From: JAAFKA01 sp043748455
GTDB taxonomy: Bacteria; Bacteroidota; Bacteroidia; Cytophagales; Thermoflexibacteraceae
Direction: 5' to 3'
Assembly (NCBI GenBank): GCA_043748455.1
Contig: JAYTNF010000339.1
Span: forward strand, 1-10,728
DNA: 10,728 nt
The notes under the pieces are model-generated. The model was given only the letters and a program-made list of their open reading frames with translations. It was not told the origin of the DNA and searched no databases. Shown here one piece after another: positions 7,235-10,728 of this stretch. How positions within the stretch are numbered: the first letter of the stretch is position 1; each line of letters opens with the position of its first letter. Position numbers and translations under genes: made by a program.

Positions 7235-8545
7235 ATGAAATCAATTTTCCCACTTATCACTTTTCGAATTATTTTTGGTATCATGATGCTCATCAGCACA
7301 TTGCGATTTATAGCTTTGGGTTGGATAGAAGCACATTATATAGCACCAAAATTTCATTTTAAATATTATGGATTTGAATGGGTTGAAGTTATTTCGCCTG
7401 AATTTATATATTTTGTTCATATTGTCATGATTATTAGTTCTTTGGGTGTTATTTTCGGTGGTTTTTATCGGATTTCTGCGGCGTTGCTTTTCCTAAGTTT
7501 TACATATACAGAACTCATAGACTTAACATATTACCTAAATCACTATTATTTTGTAAGTATTATTTGTTTTTTACTCATTTTAGTACCTGCAAATGCTTGT
7601 TTTTCAGTTGATTCATGGCGAAACCCAAACTTACAACGTCTTAAAGTACCTGCATGGACAATTTGGATTTTTCAATTTCAGTTGGCTATTGTTTATATTT
7701 ATGCAGGAATTGCAAAAATAAATCATACTTGGCTTATTGAGGCAATGCCTTTGAAAATATGGTTACCTGCAAACGACAAATTTCCCTTAATAGGGTGGAT
7801 TTTTACCTTAAAAATCACACCTTATCTTTTTTCATGGATTGGCATGTTATATGATTGCAGCATCGTATTTTTCCTTTTGTGGCGAAAAACAAGGCTCATG
7901 GCATATATTGTAGTTGTAATTTTCCATATTCTGACAGGTTTACTCTTTCAAATTGGCGTTTTTCCGTTGGTCATGATAAGTTCTACATTGATTTTCTTTT
8001 CTGAAAAATGGCACGAAAAACTTATCACTAAATTGATAACTTGGTTTCATTTTCCAATACATTCACAAGATAATTTTGACAAAAATACAACTATCAAAGC
8101 TATTCCAACTTTCATAAAATTGATTTTATATTTGCATATTCCATTTCAATTATTGTTTCCCTTTCGTTATTTGTTATATGACGGAAATTTATTATGGACA
8201 GAGCAAGGTTACCGTTTTAGTTGGCGTGTCATGCTCATGGAAAAAGCAGGAACAGCCACTTTTTATGTCAAAGATAGCCTTACAAACAAGGAAGGTGAGG
8301 TTGTTAATAGTGAATTTTTGACTGCTGACCAAGAAAAACAAATGGCAATGCAACCAGATATGATACTACAATTTGCCAAGTTTTTAGCCAAACATTATGA
8401 AAAGCAAGGCGTTGTTAATCCCCAAGTTCGTGTAGAAACATACATTACTATAAATGCAAAACCAAGCAAATTATTGATAAATCCTGCAATTAATCTTGTG
8501 GAAATTACAGACAGTTTTGCAGAAAAAACATGGATAATGAAATAA
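7235..8545 (+). CDS. Vitamin K-dependent gamma-carboxylase homologue (HTTM family)
   Basis: 436-residue polytopic membrane protein. The animal family converts peptide Glu to gamma-carboxyglutamate, coupled to oxidation of vitamin K hydroquinone to the epoxide. Several blocks match human GGCX as I recall it: YRISAALLFLSFTYTELIDL then LNHYYF (His103 at human His160); PANACFSVDSWRN (118-130); IVYIYAGIAKINHTWL (152-167), with Lys161 at the catalytic-base Lys218; VIFHILTGLLFQIGVFPLVM (228-247); QGYRFSWRVMLMEK (324-337); and PQVRVETYITINA (396-408). Hydrophobic segments lie near 8-29, 56-78, 82-121, 142-160, 185-214, 221-255 and 288-312. The rest (about 320-436) is a soluble domain matching the first part of the human lumenal region, predicted periplasmic here. 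It is about 320 residues shorter than the human enzyme, the usual bacterial size. Bacteroidota make menaquinone, a possible cosubstrate. Homology is firm; carboxylation is not shown. It is followed 54 bases later by a small secreted-protein gene. Confidence 0.93.
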   Translation: MKSIFPLITFRIIFGIMMLISTLRFIALGWIEAHYIAPKFHFKYYGFEWVEVISPEFIYFVHIVMIISSLGVIFGGFYRISAALLFLSFTYTELIDLTYYLNHYYFVSIICFLLILVPANACFSVDSWRNPNLQRLKVPAWTIWIFQFQLAIVYIYAGIAKINHTWLIEAMPLKIWLPANDKFPLIGWIFTLKITPYLFSWIGMLYDCSIVFFLLWRKTRLMAYIVVVIFHILTGLLFQIGVFPLVMISSTLIFFSEKWHEKLITKLITWFHFPIHSQDNFDKNTTIKAIPTFIKLILYLHIPFQLLFPFRYLLYDGNLLWTEQGYRFSWRVMLMEKAGTATFYVKDSLTNKEGEVVNSEFLTADQEKQMAMQPDMILQFAKFLAKHYEKQGVVNPQVRVETYITINAKPSKLLINPAINLVEITDSFAEKTWIMK

Positions 8546-8574
8546 AATTTAGTAATTTTTCAAAAATTTAGTAA
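8544..8574. repeat. 12-bp direct repeat in the 8546-8599 spacer
   Basis: AAAATTTAGTAA occurs at 8544-8555 and again at 8563-8574, 19 bases apart. The first copy includes the last bases of the VKGC-homologue stop codon. The pair may be a regulator site or a local duplication; AT-rich spacers also yield such repeats by chance. Confidence 0.6.
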
Positions 8575-8579
8575 CTTTA
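8572..8579 (+). promoter_or_regulatory. Weak candidate -7 box before the 8600 gene
   Basis: TAACTTTA differs from TAnnTTTG only at the last base and is 20 bases before the start codon at 8600. No TTG is seen at the expected -33 distance. The gene could equally be read through from the VKGC homologue, since no terminator hairpin is visible in the 54-base gap. Confidence 0.25.
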
Positions 8580-8599
8580 CAAATTATTTTCTACCTATA

Positions 8600-9148
8600 A
8601 TGTTTCGTAAACTAATTTTCATATTCATAGCCATATTACTGTTATTCCAAATAACGGGGCAATATCCTATGTTCAAAATTAGGCAAAACAAAATTCACAA
8701 AGCCATTAAAAAACAAATTGCACAAAATACTCCAAACCAATTTTTAGACAAAATTACTGTTGATTTTCAAAACATTCACAAAATTAAATGGGAAAAAAAA
8801 GATAAAGAATTTTGGTATCAAGGAAATTTGTATGACGTAATTAGGTATGAAAAAACTACTGAAAATATAGTGTATTATTGCATTAAAGACACAAAAGAAA
8901 CAAAATTAGTTACAGATTTTAAACAAGAAATTACTAATCAAACAAATTCAAAAACCAAAAAAGAAAATATTTTAAGTTGGGATTTTGCCAAAAAAATTGT
9001 GGTAACAGATTTTCCTATTGTCAGTTTTATAACTGAAAAAAGTCCGTTTATTTTATTAATTCACAAAGAAAAATTACGAAGTTTTTATAGCAATTTTTAT
9101 CAGTTTCATTTTTTAGCCTCAATAGATTTTCCTCCCGAAGTGTCCTAA
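8600..9148 (+). CDS. Small secreted protein of unknown function, upstream of TonB receptor
   Basis: 182 residues with an N-terminal hydrophobic signal (MFRKLIFIFIAILLLFQITG, 1-20), so probably exported; no clear lipobox. The mature part is basic and lysine-rich. A compact core at about 60-105 has IKWEKKDKEFWYQGNLYDVI, then YYCIKDTKETKL. The pattern W...KEF.Y.G..YDV...YYC..D..E..L looks like a small Bacteroidota family that I recall as uncharacterised and often beside TonB-dependent receptors; that recollection is unverified. The single mature cysteine (Cys94) and the acidic/aromatic core could bind a ligand or metal, but nothing proves it. The protein ends IDFPPEVS, and its stop codon lies inside a palindromic repeat arm (9142-9152). 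Order and strand suggest expression with the VKGC homologue and possibly the receptor. Confidence 0.75.
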   Translation: MFRKLIFIFIAILLLFQITGQYPMFKIRQNKIHKAIKKQIAQNTPNQFLDKITVDFQNIHKIKWEKKDKEFWYQGNLYDVIRYEKTTENIVYYCIKDTKETKLVTDFKQEITNQTNSKTKKENILSWDFAKKIVVTDFPIVSFITEKSPFILLIHKEKLRSFYSNFYQFHFLASIDFPPEVS

Positions 9149-9235
9149 CGGAATTTAAAAACCTATTTGGTAGCTTGAAAGCAACCAAATAGGAAATGAA
9201 AATCAATAATAGTGATATTTTAAGTCCGTTAGGAC
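9142..9235. repeat. Inverted pair of 11-bp repeat cores overlapping a stop codon
   Basis: GTCCTAACGGA (9142-9152) is the perfect reverse complement of TCCGTTAGGAC (9225-9235). A third, one-base variant, GTCCTAATGGAC, lies at 9363-9374. The first copy contains the TAA of the 8600-9148 gene, so repeat and coding end are joined. The shared core suggests members of one palindromic repeat family. With the hairpin at 9162-9193 between them, the two arms could close a larger stem-loop. Confidence 0.7.
9162..9193. repeat. 10-bp perfect hairpin
   Basis: CCTATTTGGT (9162-9171) pairs perfectly with ACCAAATAGG (9184-9193). After an A/A mismatch the stem continues as GCT/AGC around a TGAA tetraloop. It starts 14 bases past the stop of the 8600 gene. 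No U-tract follows, so a standard intrinsic terminator is unlikely. It could stabilise the mRNA 3' end or be part of the repeat cluster. Confidence 0.75.
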
Positions 9236-9376
9236 TTTGACCTTGGTAGAAAATAATGATACACACCAACTAAAACTCCGTAGGAGTTTAACTTTATGTG
9301 CATTGTTAAACTCCTACGGAGTTTTAGCCCTAATTTTGACCTATTTTTCTACCAAGGTTAAAGTCCTAATGGACTA
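9222..9376. repeat. Composite nested palindromic element (REP/MITE-like)
   Basis: This 155-base element folds on itself twice. The outer arms (about 9223-9254 and 9343-9375) are imperfect inverted repeats sharing TTAGGACTTT and CCTTGGTAGAAAA with few differences. The inner arms (9270-9292 and 9305-9327) are a perfect 23-bp inverted repeat around a 12-base loop (tttatgtgcatt). Each arm also holds its own small palindrome: AAGTCC-GTTA-GGACTT on the left outside, AGTCC-TAAT-GGACT on the right outside, and AAACTCC-GTA-GGAGTTT in each inner arm. It therefore can form either one long hairpin or several small ones. The pattern recalls REP/BIME sequences. No transposase is present in the window. Confidence 0.85.
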
Positions 9377-9445
9377 AAAAAAACACTTTATCAAATTTCA
9401 TTATTAAATCAAGTTATTATACTTTAAACTTATTTTTTTTCAAAA

Positions 9446-10728
9446 ATGAAACTTACAAATATATTTTTGTTGCTTGCTACGCTATTTGTGGCAAGCCTAA
9501 ACTGCTATGCACAAACTGAAAAAACTATCAGTTTGCATAGCAAAACCACTTTACAAGCCATTGCTGGGGCTGTTATTCGCAATGAAAGTAAAACTATTAA
9601 TTTAATTAGTGATGCAAAAGGCGAAGTGGATATTTCGGCAATGTCTGATAACGAAATAATTTTGATAAGCCATATTTCTTTTCAGACTTTGCGAATTGTA
9701 AAATCTGCTATTGTTGGCAATACTATTGAGTTGGACGACACTGTTTTTAATATTGACGAAATTGTATTTTCGGCAAATCGTACACAAGAATCAAAATTGG
9801 ATATTCCACACAAAATAGATGTGATTTCTGCCAAAGAAGTAGCTTTTACAAATCCACAAACTGCAGGAGATATGCTTCGCAATACTGGAAATGTTTATGT
9901 GCAAACCTCGCAAGCTGGCGGTGGAAGTCCGATTTTGCGTGGCTTTGAGGCAAATAAAGTGATGATGGTTGTTGATGGTGTGCGAATGAACAACGCCTTA
10001 TATAGAGGTGGGCATTTGCAAAATGTAATTACCATTGACCCAAATATGCTCGAAAGAACAGAAGTTGTCTTTGGAAATGGCTCTGTGATGTACGGAAGTG
10101 ATGCTTTGGGTGGCGTAATGCACTTTTATACACGCAACCCTGAATTATCGACAAACGGAAAAGCCCTAATAAAAGGTGGTGCTTTTTATCGTTATGGCTC
10201 GGCAAATAACGAAAATTCAGTGAACTTAAACCTAAATTTTGGTTTCAAAAAAGTAGCTTTTTTGACAAATTTCACACAAAAAAACTTTGATGATGTCATT
10301 GCAGGCACAAACAGACCAGAAGAATATCCCGATATGTTTAAACGTCAATTTTTTGTAACAAGGTCGACAGATGGCAAAACAGACATTGCAAATCCTGTAA
10401 CAGATGTAAATCGTCAATATGGTTCGGGTTATGTGCAAAGTGATTTTATGCAAAAAATCTTAATTCAGGCAGACGAATATACCAAGTTTACAACAAATAT
10501 TCAATATTCGACAAGCTCAAATGTGCCAAGAACAGACAGATTAGGCGAGGTAAATGCAGCAGGAACAGCACCAAATTTGGCAGTTTGGGATTATGGACCT
10601 CAAAACCGTTTGTTGGCAAGTTTTAGAGGAGAGTTTAGCAAAAAGAATATTTTGTATGACCAAGCAGCCTTTATTTTATCTTATCAAGATATTGACGAAT
10701 CAAGAATTACACGCAATTTTAACAATGT
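9446..10728 (+). CDS. TonB-dependent heme/hemoglobin-type receptor, 3' end cut off by window
   Basis: Open from ATG at 9446 to the window edge: 427 codons plus two bases, no stop. It should be an outer-membrane beta-barrel that imports a ligand using TonB energy. A signal peptide covers 1-22 (ending NCYAQ). Residues 28-98 look like a weak carboxypeptidase-regulatory-like domain. A TonB-box-like DEIVFSANR (104-112) follows. The plug domain spans about 118-232 with GGGSPILRGFEANKVMMVVD, VRMNNALYRGGHLQNVITID, LERTEVVFGNGSVMYGSDAL and GGVMHFYTR. Barrel strands start near 240 and include NIQYSTSSNVPRTDRL (351-366), WDYGPQNRLLASFRGEF (381-397) and SYQDIDESRITR (412-423). These plug and early barrel motifs fit the hemoglobin/transferrin/lactoferrin receptor family, so heme or iron is the likeliest ligand, but the ligand-binding barrel half is missing. 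The upstream 297-base gap is filled by palindromic repeats, so it probably has its own promoter; I found no clear one. Confidence 0.92.
   Translation, partial: MKLTNIFLLLATLFVASLNCYAQTEKTISLHSKTTLQAIAGAVIRNESKTINLISDAKGEVDISAMSDNEIILISHISFQTLRIVKSAIVGNTIELDDTVFNIDEIVFSANRTQESKLDIPHKIDVISAKEVAFTNPQTAGDMLRNTGNVYVQTSQAGGGSPILRGFEANKVMMVVDGVRMNNALYRGGHLQNVITIDPNMLERTEVVFGNGSVMYGSDALGGVMHFYTRNPELSTNGKALIKGGAFYRYGSANNENSVNLNLNFGFKKVAFLTNFTQKNFDDVIAGTNRPEEYPDMFKRQFFVTRSTDGKTDIANPVTDVNRQYGSGYVQSDFMQKILIQADEYTKFTTNIQYSTSSNVPRTDRLGEVNAAGTAPNLAVWDYGPQNRLLASFRGEFSKKNILYDQAAFILSYQDIDESRITRNFNN

Noticed and set aside
9048..9269. 73-codon minus-strand ORF over the end of the 8600 gene and the repeats
   Set aside because: It is antisense to a better-supported gene and its first part consists of palindromic repeat sequence.
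9270..9327. Similarity of ACTCCTACGGAG to a conserved 16S rRNA segment
   Set aside because: Only about a dozen bases match, and the surrounding sequence is a palindrome with no rRNA character.
9142..9376. CRISPR-like array or riboswitch
   Set aside because: The repeats are inverted and nested, not regularly spaced direct repeats with unique spacers, and no known riboswitch core was recognised.

Overview
The window is AT-rich DNA from a member of the Bacteroidota, most likely a Cytophagales-like or related lineage. The evidence is a gliding/type IX secretion sortase (PorU) with a Bacteroidota C-terminal sorting-type domain, a carboxypeptidase-regulatory-like extension on a TonB-dependent receptor, AT-rich leaders without Shine-Dalgarno sequences, and -7 boxes close to TAnnTTTG. 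The genus cannot be read from this sequence.

Left half, minus strand: prc (5057-7147) encodes a periplasmic tail-specific S41 protease. After a long hairpin (4955-5036) comes porU (1391-4873), the C25-family sortase of the type IX secretion system. 17-22 bases further on is a DUF1501 protein (129-1367) with a twin-arginine-like leader. A strong bidirectional hairpin terminator (76-119) closes this block. On its far side the probable last 13 codons of a convergent plus-strand gene are visible (1-42).

Right half, plus strand, divergent from prc: a 436-residue membrane protein (7235-8545) is a homologue of vitamin K-dependent gamma-glutamyl carboxylase (VKGC/HTTM family). The positions matching human His160 and Lys218 are both kept. 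A small secreted protein of unknown function follows (8600-9148). After about 300 bases of nested palindromic repeats comes the start of a TonB-dependent receptor of the hemoglobin/transferrin/lactoferrin (heme) receptor type (9446 to the window end, truncated by the edge).

The minus-strand genes serve export and envelope protein processing. The plus-strand genes look like an envelope cluster joining a predicted menaquinol-dependent glutamate carboxylase to heme/iron-type outer-membrane uptake. That functional link is an inference from gene order. The non-coding DNA is dominated by two palindromic structures, one at 4955-5036 and a composite one at 9142-9376, that look like REP-type repeats. 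No tRNA, rRNA, CRISPR array, transposase or riboswitch was seen.
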